DNA of 64,000 nucleotides, taken from NCBI GenBank assembly GCA_002633005.1, contig NMRA01000026.1:829073-893072 (forward strand), written 5' to 3'. The stretch comes from Phoronis australis (Eukaryota > Phoronida > Phoronidae). Below the pieces are notes generated by a model. It was not told the origin of the DNA. It did no database searches and was given only the letters and a program-made list of their open reading frames with translations. Within the stretch, counting starts at the first letter, position 1; every line of letters begins with the position of its first letter. The position numbers and the translations under genes are program-made. Below, one piece after another: positions 32,905-45,680 of the stretch.

Positions 32905-33338
32905 CTGAAAAGCAAGAAGCTAGTGTAATTATATAAACCATAATTAACACCATTCTGTTGTTAGATCACAGATTTAAAACTATCAGAATGGATAAGAAGG
33001 CTTAGCACAATGGTGAATTTCAAATCACTTTGCATACTTTTGCGTGTACTGTAGTTATTGAATTACGATTACATAATACATGGCACACCTGAGCGAACTG
33101 CTACCTATTCTCAATGTCCTTACTTGGTGCACACCTGCAACTAATATGTTATTCAAGTTTATTCAAGTCTTTAGGTTCACAAACGATCTCACCACCCGGC
33201 GCTCACAATCTGACACGCAACTCCCATGCTGATACAGCAATTTTCAATTAAGTTACCAAAATACCGTGTAGCATCATTGAACACAGAAAAGGAAGACGGC
33301 AAACAAGTTCCCATCTCGTCTGTTGACTGTTTACAAAC
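32905..33338 (-). other. Intron splitting Ig1
   Basis: A 434-bp intron, phase 0, between the B-strand and C-strand exons of Ig1. Nothing further was recognised. Confidence 0.7.
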
Positions 33339-33436
33339 CTTTTTGGTGGCCAGTTTCAGCACACTACATTCGAGAGTTACTTGACTGCCCTCAACTACTG
33401 TAACGTTGGTTGGTGTGCTTGTGATGAACACAGGAT
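33339..33436 (-). CDS. First half of Ig1, Dpr-like gene
   Basis: 98 nt on the - strand, acceptor GCCTTTTACAG, phase 1 in, donor AAAAAG|GTTTGT, phase 0 out. It encodes DPVFITSTPTNVTVVEG, then SQVTLECSVLKLATKK. The P-x-N-V-T-V-x-E-G-x-x-V-x-L-E-C start is the A' to B strand of an Ig domain at the mature N-terminus of IgLON, lachesin and Dpr-type proteins. Residues before Asp must come from a signal-peptide exon with a phase-1 donor. I searched upstream to the end of the window and found no good candidate, so the 5' end is missing. Confidence 0.9.
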
Positions 33437-33476
33437 CTGTAAAAGGCATAAAACATGAATTTTGTTGAAGGGTACA

Positions 33477-33703
33477 GCAGGGCTCGGCATAATGGAGAAC
33501 ATGCTCGTAAATATGAGTAGAAAAGCGAAATACGAGTAGGAAATCGGCCTCACTCGTATTATTCCAATGAGCACGAAGCAGACATTCTGTTTTTGTTTTG
33601 TCACTAAATTATACGAGTGCAAATCTGGAAATACGAGGGCATAATATGCCGTCACTCGTATTTTCAAGCGGGAATTCTCGCTTGTGTTGAGCTCTGGGCA
33701 CTG
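33477..33703. mobile_element. MITE-like element with tacgagtg words
   Basis: The left end cagggctcggcataatgg faces the right end, whose reverse complement begins cccagagctcaacacaag. Inside are several facing copies of atacgagt and actcgtat. It is palindromic and without coding capacity, and lies only about 40 bp upstream of the acceptor of the first Ig exon. Confidence 0.5.
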
Positions 33704-34335
33704 TCCATAATAACATACAGATCTGCGGGTCATAAACACAACACACCGATGAGACAATTGTAGCAAATACATTTCCGCTCGAGGAATGGGAATAACGGTT
33801 TTACATACTATAATTCAACATTTCAGCCTCGCCGACCAATCATTTCAATAGAGGACATTTTGGTACTGTAACTGTGAAACATCAGTAATCATGTTTACTC
33901 ACAAAACATTCCTGTTTCAAATGCATAATTTCACATGATTTTGCATTTATAATCTTGCTGTTCTGCAGTTTTTGCTCTACCCAATGTACTCCTGTTTCAA
34001 ATTTAGCCTACATTTAGAAATAAAGGTTGTCTCACAATACTTCAAATAAACCTGCGACCACAGAGAGTGCATTGGGTAAAGTAATCACTCCGTAAAGCGG
34101 CACTCAGGACGCTTGTCTGATTGACAGTGCAAGTTAAGGCGATCCATATAAAAACACGATTTTGTCGGAAAAATTCGGTCAAATGACCACAAATATCAGG
34201 GCACTATTTCTATGCACAAGGCATGTTTCTAAGCTTTAATTGCAAAAAATTGGTTTCGTCTAAAATATGGAGATCTCTGTGAAACATCATGTTTAATCGG
34301 GAAAAAGAGCAACAATGTGAACACAAACATCAGGG

Positions 34336-34374
34336 CATAATGAACATAATGAACATAATGAACATAATACGACG
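34336..34374. repeat. Short tandem repeat cataatgaa
   Basis: Four to five consecutive 9-bp units. Confidence 0.9.
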
Positions 34375-36217
34375 CTGTCATCATAAACGATTTTTCAAAG
34401 TTTCTGGTCTACTATTATAGTAAAAATGCATCAATTTTCGAACAATGAAAAATTTGTTATTATGCTCAGGGTCGAAGCTTGTCCCAAATTCAAGACATAG
34501 GTAACATTGGCTGTCCCAATATTCAAGAATCACCAGAAAAACTGTAGACTGAAAACACACCTTCTGCAATTTAAGAAATAAGCTCAATGCCAAAATCACC
34601 CTGGTCCCAAATTCCAGAATCAAGAAAGTTTTAGAGACTCCCAAACTGGAGAATTTTGACCCTAACACTTTAAAAGTTAATTGGTAAATTCGATCCTCCA
34701 TAGCGACAATAGCCTACAATTTAAGTTAAGTGACACCATTTCAATAGCGAATGTTTATTCTACATTCTAATAGGTGCTTCTGTCAGTAAATGAAAAGACT
34801 CAACATCCTCTGTAAAAGTACTTTGTTGAATCAACTTTATCTACCCAACTCTATTGGTTAATTGGACAAGTCTCATGAATCACTCAAAGCACAGGTAAGC
34901 CATACCCATAACACTGAGTAGCTGTCAAAGGAGATCTTTTTACTCAGCTGTAGCGGGATGGGATCAGGGGGTTTCAATCCCCTCGAAAGGCACACCCAAA
35001 ATAAGAAACACCACTGATACGTCCGATTTTTAGGGGATGCTAAATGCCACCATCGACAAATTGTTGATACGTCACTGAGTGTAGATAGCCATTTTATTTA
35101 TCCATCCATGATTGTAGAGGCACACTTATTTTCCACACAATATGGCCGACAACGCAAATTCTATTTTGGCATTTTTTTCTACACAAATGAAGATTAAAAA
35201 ATTTTAAGTCAATCACTAGATGGTCTGTTGTGTGAAGATTTCATAAAACAACTTCTAGTAAATTTTCCATTATTCTCAGTAAAATATAGCATCTGAGAAA
35301 TAGAAAAATTACAGATTTGGCAATTATTTTTGAGTGTACATCTTGGCAATAAAATTCAGTGATCAAACATGGGTGTCACAGGTGACAGAGCAGCACCCCT
35401 CACAGAAGCATCTCACAAATGAGCTGTTTGCTCTACCGTCTACAAGCCATTTCATTTACCTGTTAATTCCACATACATTTTAAGTCCATTTGCTAGGTAA
35501 ACAAAATAGAGATTCACAAAATGTTGAGAAACACTTGTATGGGTTAATTAAGTGGGATTGTTTCGCAACAAAACAGTAAAGTTTACTGGAGACCTCCAAT
35601 CCAATACTAAACCAAGTGTACTCAGGGTATAAAACAACAGTTGTCGAACACTACTCGAGTGTCGGCTTATTCAGTTTTCTGACGCAGAGCAAATTTGAAA
35701 TTTAAAATCTTGGCAAAATGACAACACACCTGACACAAGAAATCGTATTTTGGCCATTACTATAAAAGATTAACTTAATCCTATTCATCCCAAGAGATAT
35801 TAAATTGAGAAATTTGTCAAACACTGGTTTAAGGAGAAATCCTATCAACAAAGGTAATTCCCATTGGGAGCAATATATCCTTAGTAAATAAGACATCGCA
35901 AGGTTGTAGTTTTTCTATTTAGCTTCTGTGTAAACTTCCTTAATAACAAAACTCAAGACATAAGAATTTCCCACATTTTTTCAGATTCTGAAAAGCTTAT
36001 AATTTTGTTCAATGTTATGTAGGACATTATGGACAACTTTGTGAATTTAGCCAAATTACACAACTATAGAATGAAACTTAGTAATGATAAATAAACTAAA
36101 AAGCATGTAGAATTTGATTTCTGACTTGATATCAGTCTGCAACTACAAGAAATCCTATTTTAGATAACCCCTCATGCTAAAAAAGGAACATCTTAAACGG
36201 AATTCCTATAAGCGTCT

Positions 36218-36716
36218 AAAGGGCCTCTCATACTAACGTCGACGCGTCGATGGTTTGGGGAGTTGCGGTCAGTAAGAACGCTTAACTCCGGTCCTGGATC
36301 GCAGTTAAAAGCTCCAGTTAACATCCCAGTTAACAGGTGGATTTGATAGTGCAGCGTCGACGCTGCAGTGCAGTATAATGCTTAACTTCGGTCCAATCAA
36401 AGTTATCGCCAGGTGCAACTGTTATCGTCAACAGTTACAAGGTAGTGCTGTCACTAATAGCTGCTTATATTTTGCTCTAATAATAACCAATCGATTTAAA
36501 AATAAGTTTAATGTCACATAGCACATGTAAATGTTTCCAAATTGAAACAGTGAAAAAAATCTTAGCGTGCAACGCGACCTTGCGATAACTTCGATGATGA
36601 CAGCGGCACCAACCGCTTACTTCGATGTTCATTAACTACCGAAGCCAGTATGAACGGCTTAGTTAACTGCGCTGTTTACGTCAGACCGGAGTTAAGTCGA
36701 TATGGAAGGGCCTTTT
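36218..36716. mobile_element. MITE family M1, copy 1
   Basis: About 499 bp, starting aaagggcctctcatactaac and ending gaagggcctttt; the ends are imperfect inverted repeats. Internal words such as gcttaactccggtcc, ggatcgcagttaa, gcagcgtcgacgctgc and the facing gaccggagttaag make it strongly palindromic at both ends. A second full copy lies at 41345-41836. No coding capacity. Confidence 0.8.
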
Positions 36717-37288
36717 GAGAACAGTGTATAAAGCACAGCGTGTTAAAGTTTTGTGTGATTGCCATCAGGCACTTGTGACACGTGATGTTCCAAATTTGGA
36801 CATTTCACTAGGGTCCTACGTACTCTTAATAAACTGAATAGGTCTATACAATTTATTTCAGAGGTTACTTAAAGGAATGTGTAACTTCTGTATTTTTATT
36901 GTAGCAGTAGTTGAGGTTTAAAGCTGGAAACAACTTAACTTGGGTGTTTGAGAAGTGAATTTCCAAAGGGTGGGTGTTAAGCCAGACAGAAGGGGGGTGG
37001 GGGCTGAGAGGTACCAGGAATAAGAATCAATTATTCAATTCCTATAACTATCCAAATTCTTCTTTTCAAGGTTTACGGGCAATTTTTCACCTATTTAGCA
37101 TACGATGTGGTAAACTGGTGAAATTTTGTTGGTCAAATTTCTCAGCAGAAATACAGATAAAGAAAATACCAGTAAACCCTGGTTTGCACTCTGCAGATGT
37201 CATAAGACCATAAAACAACATTTGATAAGGGTTACGTAAGACCTTATTGACAAGTTTGCACATTTAACAAAATATCCACAAAACTATA
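36495..37288. repeat. 794-bp duplicated block, copy 1
   Basis: From tttaaaaataag to acaaaactata. The same block follows at 37290-38083 after a single N, with only about five substitutions. It includes the right half of the M1 MITE. The likeliest cause is two haplotypes placed in tandem by the assembler. Confidence 0.95.
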
Positions 37289-37289
37289 N

Positions 37290-38083
37290 TTTAAAAATAA
37301 GTTTAATGTCACATAGCACATGTAAATGTTTCCAAATTGAAACAGTGAAAAAAATCTTAGCGTGCAACGCGACGTTGCGATAACTTCGATGATGACAGCG
37401 GCACCAACCGCTTACTTCGATGTTCATTAACTACCGAAGCCAGTATGAACGGCCCAGTTAACTGCGCTGTTTACGTCAGACCGGAGTTAAGTCGATATGG
37501 AAGGGCCTTTTGAGAACAGTGTATAAAGCACAGCGTGTTAAAGTTTCGTGTGATTGCCATCAGGCACTTGTGACACGTGATGTTCCAAATTTGGACATTT
37601 CACTAGGGTCCTACGTACTCTTAATAAACTGAATAGGTCTATACAATTTATTTCAGAGGTTACTTAAAGGAATGTGTAACTTCTGTATTTTTATTGTAGC
37701 AGTAGTTGAGGTTTAAAGCTGGAAACAACTTAACTTGGGTGTTTGAGAAGTGAATTTCCAAAGGGTGGGTGTTAAGCCAGACAGAAGGGGGGTGGGGGCT
37801 GAGAGGTACCAGGAATAAGAATCAATTATTCAATTCCTATAACTATCCAAATTCTTCTTTTCAAGGTTTACGGGCAATTTTTCACCTATTTAGCATACGA
37901 TGTGGTAAACTGGTGAAATTTTGTTGGTCAAATTTCTCAGCAGAAATACAGATAAAGAAAATACCAGTAAACCCTGGTTTGCACTCTGCAGATGTCATAA
38001 GACCATAAAACAACATTTGATAAGGGTTACGTAAGACCTTATTGACAGGTTTGCACATTTAACAAAATATCCACAAAACTATA
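37290..38083. repeat. 794-bp duplicated block, copy 2
   Basis: Second copy of the block at 36495-37288, starting right after the N at 37289. Differences seen include accttg versus acgttg, ggctta versus ggccca, gttttg versus gtttcg and caagtt versus caggtt. Confidence 0.95.
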
Positions 38084-38334
38084 ATAGCATTTAACTCAGC
38101 AAATTTTTGTTTTGATTTTCGACTGCATACCAATCTGCCATTAACTGGGTCATGTGATCATGCTTTTTCGGCAAATTTACGGAAAAATAAAGGTCTATTC
38201 ACAGCAAAGCAACAGGATCAATAACATGACCCAATTTTACATGACTTACATGGTCACTCAAAAATGCTGTTACAGTTTTCAAAATTATTGTTTTGTTTTT
38301 GATTGATGCAATTTTATTTTGTTAATAAAAATGT

Positions 38335-38530
38335 CATAATTCCTATTTTTGATATCCCTCGTGCAAAAGTGCAAAAGTTAAAAAAACAATTGTTCCTAAC
38401 AGCATTTTTGTACAGCAGTGCACAGAAATAGTATCTCTAAATTTCGTACGAATCCAATCAGCCATTTCTGAGATATGATCTTCCAAAGTGAGCCAAATCT
38501 GTACCTTTTTCTAGGGTCCTACATAGCCTT
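38335..38530 (+). repeat. Dispersed repeat family A copy
   Basis: Contains the ccctcgtgcaaaag, aatccaatcagcca and tttttctagggtcctac words in the same order as in the copy at 50790-51140, and in reverse in the copies near 11.3 and 45.3 kb. Confidence 0.5.
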
Positions 38531-41344
38531 AAATATCTATTTTTAGGAGCAAGTTAATGAGCTTCTGAAAAATAGAAAACTCACAATTATGGCAATTATT
38601 TAAGTGTGAAATAAAGAGAAAAATTACTGCACTACATTGGTACAAATGATATTATACAAAATTACCCCGGCAAAAGTCACTTCAAGTAATCATATACCGG
38701 TAGTGCAAACTATGTTAATTGAAAGTTCATGATAAATTTCATTTATTTTTAATTTTTCTTGACAAAAATGTCAAAATCGAGTTCCACATTTCCGCCACAT
38801 TACGTGCTAAATCCATAGAGAATTATGAAAGCCTTTTCACAACACTGCACCCAATCAAAAACTGTGATCATAACAGTTGAATACACAACGACCAATAGGT
38901 GGCACTGGTAATAACTTGGTTTCCTTTCTTCTAGTAAAAAATACTAACAATCCTTCTTCAACCATATGTTTGTCTGTTAGGTTCATACCCTCCTGACGAC
39001 GCTCACATTGGTAGAAAACATCAGCCGGTAGTCCAATCGAATTTCCATTTTAGTCACTACAATAGTCATTTGTGGTTTGTTAGTTCAAAAACACGTCTTT
39101 GTAAGGTCAATACCCGTTAGCCCACCAATACTGGTGAAGAATAACAACCCATGGTATAAGTAAACTGGAGCTATTCAACAAAATCACGCGGCGAACAAGG
39201 CTAAAAGAGTCAATAAGAAAGCAAAAGCAGTATGTTCACCTCGAGAGTTTTAGAACACGAACAAGCACATTGTTCGGTAATGGTTATTTTGTGAATTGGT
39301 TGGTTATTTTGCACACATTTAGTAACCTTGCGAAGGTAATAGCCCCCTTTAAGAAGCTATATGTATTATGGCATTACATTGGTCGTGTCATAACAACTAC
39401 CGGAAAATATTCTTGTGTAAACAACCCATAACATTTATTTCTTATTAGGAGACGGACAAAACAGAAGTGAGGGGGGTCCACAGTACAAACCAATAAAAAA
39501 CCTTTTAATATTCGCGCCTGACATACTTTAGCAAAGGATGCATAGCCATGTAAAGGTACACTAAATAATAAATATCTCAAGGCATATTAGGTATAGGTAT
39601 ATATAATATATTTATATAACCACTAAAAAAACATGATGCCTGCTGGTTGTTCAACAAACCAAGTTGTAAAATCTTTATGGTGCAAAACAAAACCAGAAAG
39701 CACTGAACTCGCATTCGAGACATGGAAAAAAGAATTTGCTTAATCGTGAAACAATTTGCCTCACCTAAACTATGGCATTAGTCAAAACACACACCTCATA
39801 TCAAAAAATCTTCTGTAATTTCCGCTGTCATCAAGAAAACTTAACGATGCTGCTAACCCCACATTCTGTTAAAAAATAGCTTATGACTTAGGCTACATCT
39901 CGCTATTAAATGGACCCAACTATTTCCTCACTCGCATTGGAAGAGACTCCCAGGGCTTGGAAAGACGAAACATTATAATTGGCAACTGGACACTCACTGC
40001 ATTCTTAATACTAACGATGAAAGTCCCTCTTATTACTGAACATCTGAATAGAATGAGAAAACAAGAACAGAATTGTAGATGATCAGCATGGAGGTGTTGG
40101 TGTGATAGGGGTGCCTTGTGATTGCCTGAATGCGTGCAGTTCTACAGGTAGGAGCCTTGTTACACTTACACAACCCTCGTTAATTGGAAATATTTTGCAT
40201 ACAGCTCTTCAGCACTGTTAGAGCACAAATACATCTTCAGCTTGACCCAGCTTCAGTTGTAGTGAGTAATACGGGCCATGTTGACAGGGACGAAATCTAT
40301 TTTCTTTCATTAGCAGATAATTAGAGACGTGGGACATTTCTGTGTGAATCGTTTATAAACTTATAAACTTGACCGCATAAAAGTGGCATACTTGATGGCA
40401 CGATGGCTGAAAAGAATTTAGAAAAGATGCAGGAAAATCTCATTGAATTAAAACCCCAGACAAGAATGCAGGATGCTGTCTACTAACTACGCTAACGCCA
40501 TCTAGCGATGTAATATTGTAAAGTTGGGGGTACGGACCAACCTGAATTGCCAATAAGGTTATGGTAATTCTTAACCCATTTAGCACACATTTTGGCTGAC
40601 AAGTGAAATTTTATTTTGCAAAATTTGTCCACGAAAATATCGACTAAGAAAAGACTAAAAAAATTCGGGGTGGTTGGAAATGTCTAAAGTATGTGACAAG
40701 TGGATCATGAGTATAAACCACACTCAGCAAATAAAATGCTCCGCCAGGCCAAACCATCTTCCTGACTGCGGTCTCAAGCAATAACGGTTGGTCGTTTTTT
40801 TCCCAAGAAGAGCTTAAGTTGCACTTCGCACTGCTCAGCTGGCTAAAGAAAAGAAAATCAAATTCGGCTTTTCACTTACTTGCAATCTGCCTCATATTAT
40901 TTACCACTATATGATTTTGATTCCATAACAAACTCAAGCCACAAGCATTGCATACATGTGCAATATTTGAATTTGCAACTTTACGGTTGGCGAACCCCAA
41001 TTAACTCTGAAACATTTTTTGGAGTCGCTATTAGTTTTCATGCCCTTGGTGGTACAAAAATGGACTGCCTTTACGATAAGGAATACCATGAGATTGATTT
41101 CACGAGAGTAATAGGCCTAATTCCGTTCTTCATTTTCTATCCAGCTTAACAACACAAAATGCAGGTTTAAATCACTTCTAACTCTAAGCTAAAGAACAAA
41201 TAAATTGAAAAAACAGTTTCATATAAACATTATAAGTGGCCTAAACAAAGTATTTTTTTACTCAAGTTGCATTTATAGCAAGTTTCAAGTATGACAATTT
41301 GTGCCCCTCACACAACTACAATAGCTAAGGCTTGACTATGGTAT

Positions 41345-41836
41345 AAAGGGCCTACTAACATCGACGCGTCGATGGTTTGGGAAATTGCGGTCAGTATGAA
41401 CGCTTAACTCCGGTCCTGGATCGCAGTTAACAGCTCCAGTTAACATCGCAGTTAACAGGTGGATTTAATAGCGCAGCATCAACGCTGCGGTGCAGTATGA
41501 ACGGTTAACTCCGGTCCAATCGAAGTTACCGCCAGGTGCCACTGTTATCGTCAACAGTTACAGGGTAGTGCTGTCACTAATAGCTGCTTATATTTTGCTC
41601 TAATAATAACCAATCGATTTAAAAATAAGTTTAATGTCACTTAGCACATGTAAATGTTCCCAAATTGTCACATTGAAAAAATCTTAGCTTGCAGCGCTAC
41701 CTTGGGATAACTTCGATGACGACAGCGTCACCAACCGCTTACTTCGATGTTCATTAACTACCAAAGCCAGTATGAACGGTCTAGTTAACTGCGCTGTTTA
41801 CGTCAGACGGGAGTTAAGTCAATATGAAAGAGCCTT
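41345..41836. mobile_element. MITE family M1, copy 2
   Basis: Similar to 36218-36716 over its whole length (about 492 bp), starting aaagggcctactaac and ending gaaagagcctta, with the same internal order. The copies differ by many scattered substitutions and small gaps, so they are separate insertions and not an assembly duplicate. Confidence 0.85.
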
Positions 41837-43484
41837 ATAAGAATAATAAACCTGTCACCAAGGAATATACAGATATAAGAATGAGTGTCTATTAAGATAA
41901 TGAGCAGTCAACATTGTCCTGTAATCAACAAATTCCAGGACATAATATTGTAATATATCAATTATGGCTTATGAGAGAATAGCTTCTTTAATGATTCACA
42001 TCAACTTAAATAATTGCTCATTAGTCATGTTTTCCATGACTATTCTAGTGTTGAGCAAATAAAGACTTCCGTTCCTAATTCGCCTTCATGCTTATAAGAA
42101 TCACACTTACTCTCCATTATGTCTACGATAACTGCGTGACAAATCGCCAACTTTCAATAGTTATAGATCATCAGCGAGACTTCAGTTTGACAGTCTAACT
42201 ACTAGAAATAATATAATCATGGTGAAATCCCGGCATTACATCCACTCATACTTCCACTTATAAGGCGACTTAAGTACCTAACAGGTGCTTTGGACAATAG
42301 CTGTGGTTGGTCTATGCTAAGATCCATAATCTCCTTCCCCATACTAAGCTGTTTGGGGGGCAAAAGATAAGGATTTGTTTAAATTGTTAATCTTTCCTGA
42401 ATTTTTTGCTGTTTTTGCAAAAACTTGTGATTATCTGGTTCAGTGTATATCGTTCAGAAACCAAATTGTTTAAGCCATTGATAATTTTTGCTTTAAATTA
42501 GAAGGACTGCTAGATTAGAAACGGTTTTATTAACTGCAGTAAACGCAGGGAAGAATTTGCATACAGGGACTAAATTTATGATAAAAAATGTAATTTCTAA
42601 TTCAAATTCTGTTGGTTTTAGACCTAGGTGCTATGCAGAAGCGAAGAAGGCAACTCTGGTTTTGCTACACAAAAACTAATAGCCCGTCACTCCCACAATC
42701 TATAAGGGCAGCATGTTTATAAGGATCTATATGACATAAAAGAAACCCAGCAAGTCCCTTGACAAAGGCTAAACAAGTATTAGCCCAATAAAAGAAACCG
42801 CAATGTTCCCTGTAGCAAACTATCCAATAACTTCAATCTAAAATGGCGACACTTAAGACGTCCCCAGCCCCAACTTAACAAGAGTCCGGTTTCCAACAAG
42901 ACGAATACGCCAATGCTTCGTCAAATTATAAAATTTAAAGCTTATTACAAAAATTGTCGCTTCTAACTTTGCAAAAACGCTCAAAATTTCACTACATTTT
43001 GACTGACAGCCAGACCATAGAAACGATGAAAACAACAAAGTAGATTATCTTGATTATTTTTGTCAAGAAATTTTGTAAAACGAAATTTCACTGTTCCAAC
43101 AGATGGCTCTCTAAATTGAAAAAGCTTCACTGAGCATACTATACGACTTCAGGGGCAGTTAGTGCTTGTAACAGTACTTCAACTCACCCACGTTTTTACA
43201 AACGGTTGACTTAGAAAAATGCGACAAGTAACTGTGATTGTAATTATAGGGTGTGCTACAGTACATAGTAAGATGTCTCAAAACCAAATAGGCATTAAAT
43301 TTAATGTCACATTTATGAATCAATTCTTTTTGATCGTGCTTACAGCACACATTCCAGAATTTCAAATTTACAGGCCCAGTAAACCTATAGTGGTATAAAA
43401 TAGCGTTCCATGAGTTAAATGTCGGGTCGTTAAGCATCAATTGTCATCATTTCTAATTAAATTTAGCAGAAACCATGGCTATGG

Positions 43485-43725
43485 TAATAGCTCACCAATT
43501 TTGGACAAAAGTAATTTCCAAAATGGCCCCTTTTCATTTTTCGAGGCCTTTGAAGATAGTTGTGAATGGCCTCACTTTTTGCAACGGTGTCTATAATGGC
43601 AGCTACAGTACAGAACATGGCAAAGCAATACTTTGAGCTACATTTTTGTGAAAAAACAAAAAAATAAAATTTCACATAACGGCCTAAATTGGTGAGACTT
43701 TTCAAAATTGGCGACAAGTTTCACG
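43485..43725. repeat. Dispersed repeat family B, copy 1
   Basis: Begins ctcaccaattttggacaaaa and ends ggcctaaattggtgagactt. Diverged copy at about 44445-44700, same orientation, with a matching order of words in between (ccttttcattttt, gttgtgaa, cctca, gcagct / tagctgt). Confidence 0.65.
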
Positions 43726-44444
43726 CGTCCACAGGGCTAGATACTGAATAAAAATCCTCATCAATTTTCGGATCAATTTATGAACCTCAATCAATTCCGA
43801 TGACTTTCTTGATTACAGACCACGGTGTCGTTATCCATTGATTTTCCAAATTACATATGGTGTGAATTGGTTAGCAATCTGTGTCACATATAGACCTTAA
43901 GTTATTTAGATAAAAAATTAACTGGACTAGTCATGTCAGATTTCGCTGTCATATAAAACTCATCAAATATGCTCAGACAACAAAACAGGTAAAGTGAATT
44001 GTAAGTGAAAATGTATCCCTCTAACCAGAGGCTAAGTAAAGCAGGTTGAACTTTTCAGCGATAACAAAAGGTCGGACACTAGTGTAACTAACATTTCAAC
44101 TTAGCTGTCTACAAACCACCTACGGACCCGTCTCATTTCAAGACTATGCCGGCGTCAGACAGGTATACCCACCAGGTTTTAGGCAAAGGTCAAGCCTCAG
44201 GTTAACTGACTTTATACCGCACCTGTCTGGGAATTGTTTCAAACTAACCCACGGTCATAAAAAATACTTCAACTTAGACATAGTGACAAAATATAATCGG
44301 CCACTTGAGACTAAAGTAAATTAAGTATGTAGGGGTAAATCAAGCCAAAAAACAATCACACGGCTCCACTTCTCCACAAGGGTAAACACATAAAATTAAG
44401 TATGTTGTAAATTTCTCAATGACAAAAGCTATAAAGCATAATCT

Positions 44445-44700
44445 CACCAGTTTTGGACAAAATTAATTGTCAAGAATGCCCTTTTTCATTTTCAAGGGCG
44501 TTTAGCATTGTTGTGAACAACCTCAATGTTTCAAAGCTTTGTTTGACGGTAGCTGTTGTACAAAACTTGAACACCGAAAATCATTTAACTGGGTGCTGTA
44601 TGTGTTTCCTGAAAAAAGGGATGAAGCAAAATTTCATTGGCCGGCTATATTGTGTCCTAAATTGCTGAGACTTCACATGGAACAATTTATGGTGTTGAGT
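44445..44700. repeat. Dispersed repeat family B, copy 2
   Basis: Second copy, about 960 bp from the first. Begins ctcaccagttttggacaaaa and ends ctaaattgctgagactt. The frames at 44453-44754 fall within it and are probably incidental. Confidence 0.65.
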
Positions 44701-45224
44701 TTAGACGCAGTAGTAATCAACAAACTCAACTCACTGCATACTACAATCAAGTAAAACTTCAGCCATTTAGAGCATAATATGACCAACATGAGCAGTTTTC
44801 TTTGTTTCATCTTTCATAAGATTAGCAGCACCGAATAAATGCCATTTGATTTTAAAAAATACATACAATGCGTCAGACAGACAATATAAAAAAATTGTGA
44901 GTATTCATAGCAATGTCAGAAGCCACTGAATAATGAAACGACGAATTTTGGCAATTGTTCTTGTCTAAAATTGGTGAGAAAATAAGAAAAGCTAATCTGT
45001 CACATTAAAATATTACACACCTCCCATACCATACCTTATCATACCAGCTCTCAGAGCACGGCCCCATGCTCCCTTACATGTTCAGTCCCTGTGTTTTATG
45101 TTAAACTGCTTCCATTTAGAGTCGACAATTTTTGAGGTTTTTGCAGTTTTTGCATACTGGGAAATACATTCACAAAGAGTACAATCATAAAATGAACACA
45201 ATACCATGTTTTAAGTAGGAACCT

Positions 45225-45450
45225 GTAAAAATGGCCAACTTTTTTCTGACTTTGGAACATCAAACCTCAGAAATGGCTGATCGGAATCATATGAAGCTGT
45301 CACTATTCTTTATGCATTGTTCTTAAAAACAAGTTAGGAATTGTTTTTAAAATGTTCCACTTTTGCATGAGGGGCTATCGGAAAACAGGATTTAAGATTT
45401 CCGTGAAAAATCTTAACAGTTGCGGAAAATGGAAAGAATATTTTAGATAA
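45225..45450 (-). repeat. Dispersed repeat family A copy
   Basis: Matches 11235-11450 in the same orientation (ggctgat(c/t)gga, attgtttttaaaatg, cacttttgcatgaggggct and following A-rich sequence). Confidence 0.5.
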
Positions 45451-45494
45451 CTGTAACTGTTTGATATCTCACCATGAATATTTCCGTAAACGTT

Positions 45495-45680
45495 CGGGTA
45501 AACGCCCATGCTCAGTTAACCGCCCACCCCCTACTTTAGGTGGATTTTCGATTTAACCGCCCACTGCTCGGTTAAGCGCCCCCCCTGCGATTTTTGAAGA
45601 TTTCCAGTTAAGCGCCCACCTCTCGGTTAAGCGCCCATCCCCGACTTTTAAAGAATGAAGATTTAGCGCCCAGTGCTAAG
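45495..45680. repeat. Tandem C-rich repeats (ggttaagcgccca)
   Basis: At least seven degenerate units built around cggttaa(g/c)cgccca, with gatttt spacers between them. The reverse complement of the motifs at 27766-27915. Single related motifs occur near 54245-54300 and 55565-55600. Confidence 0.8.

Noticed and set aside
36974-38008. Two identical 79-codon frames about 800 bp apart
   Set aside because: They are the same chance frame in the duplicated 794-bp block and lack protein-like features or splice signals.
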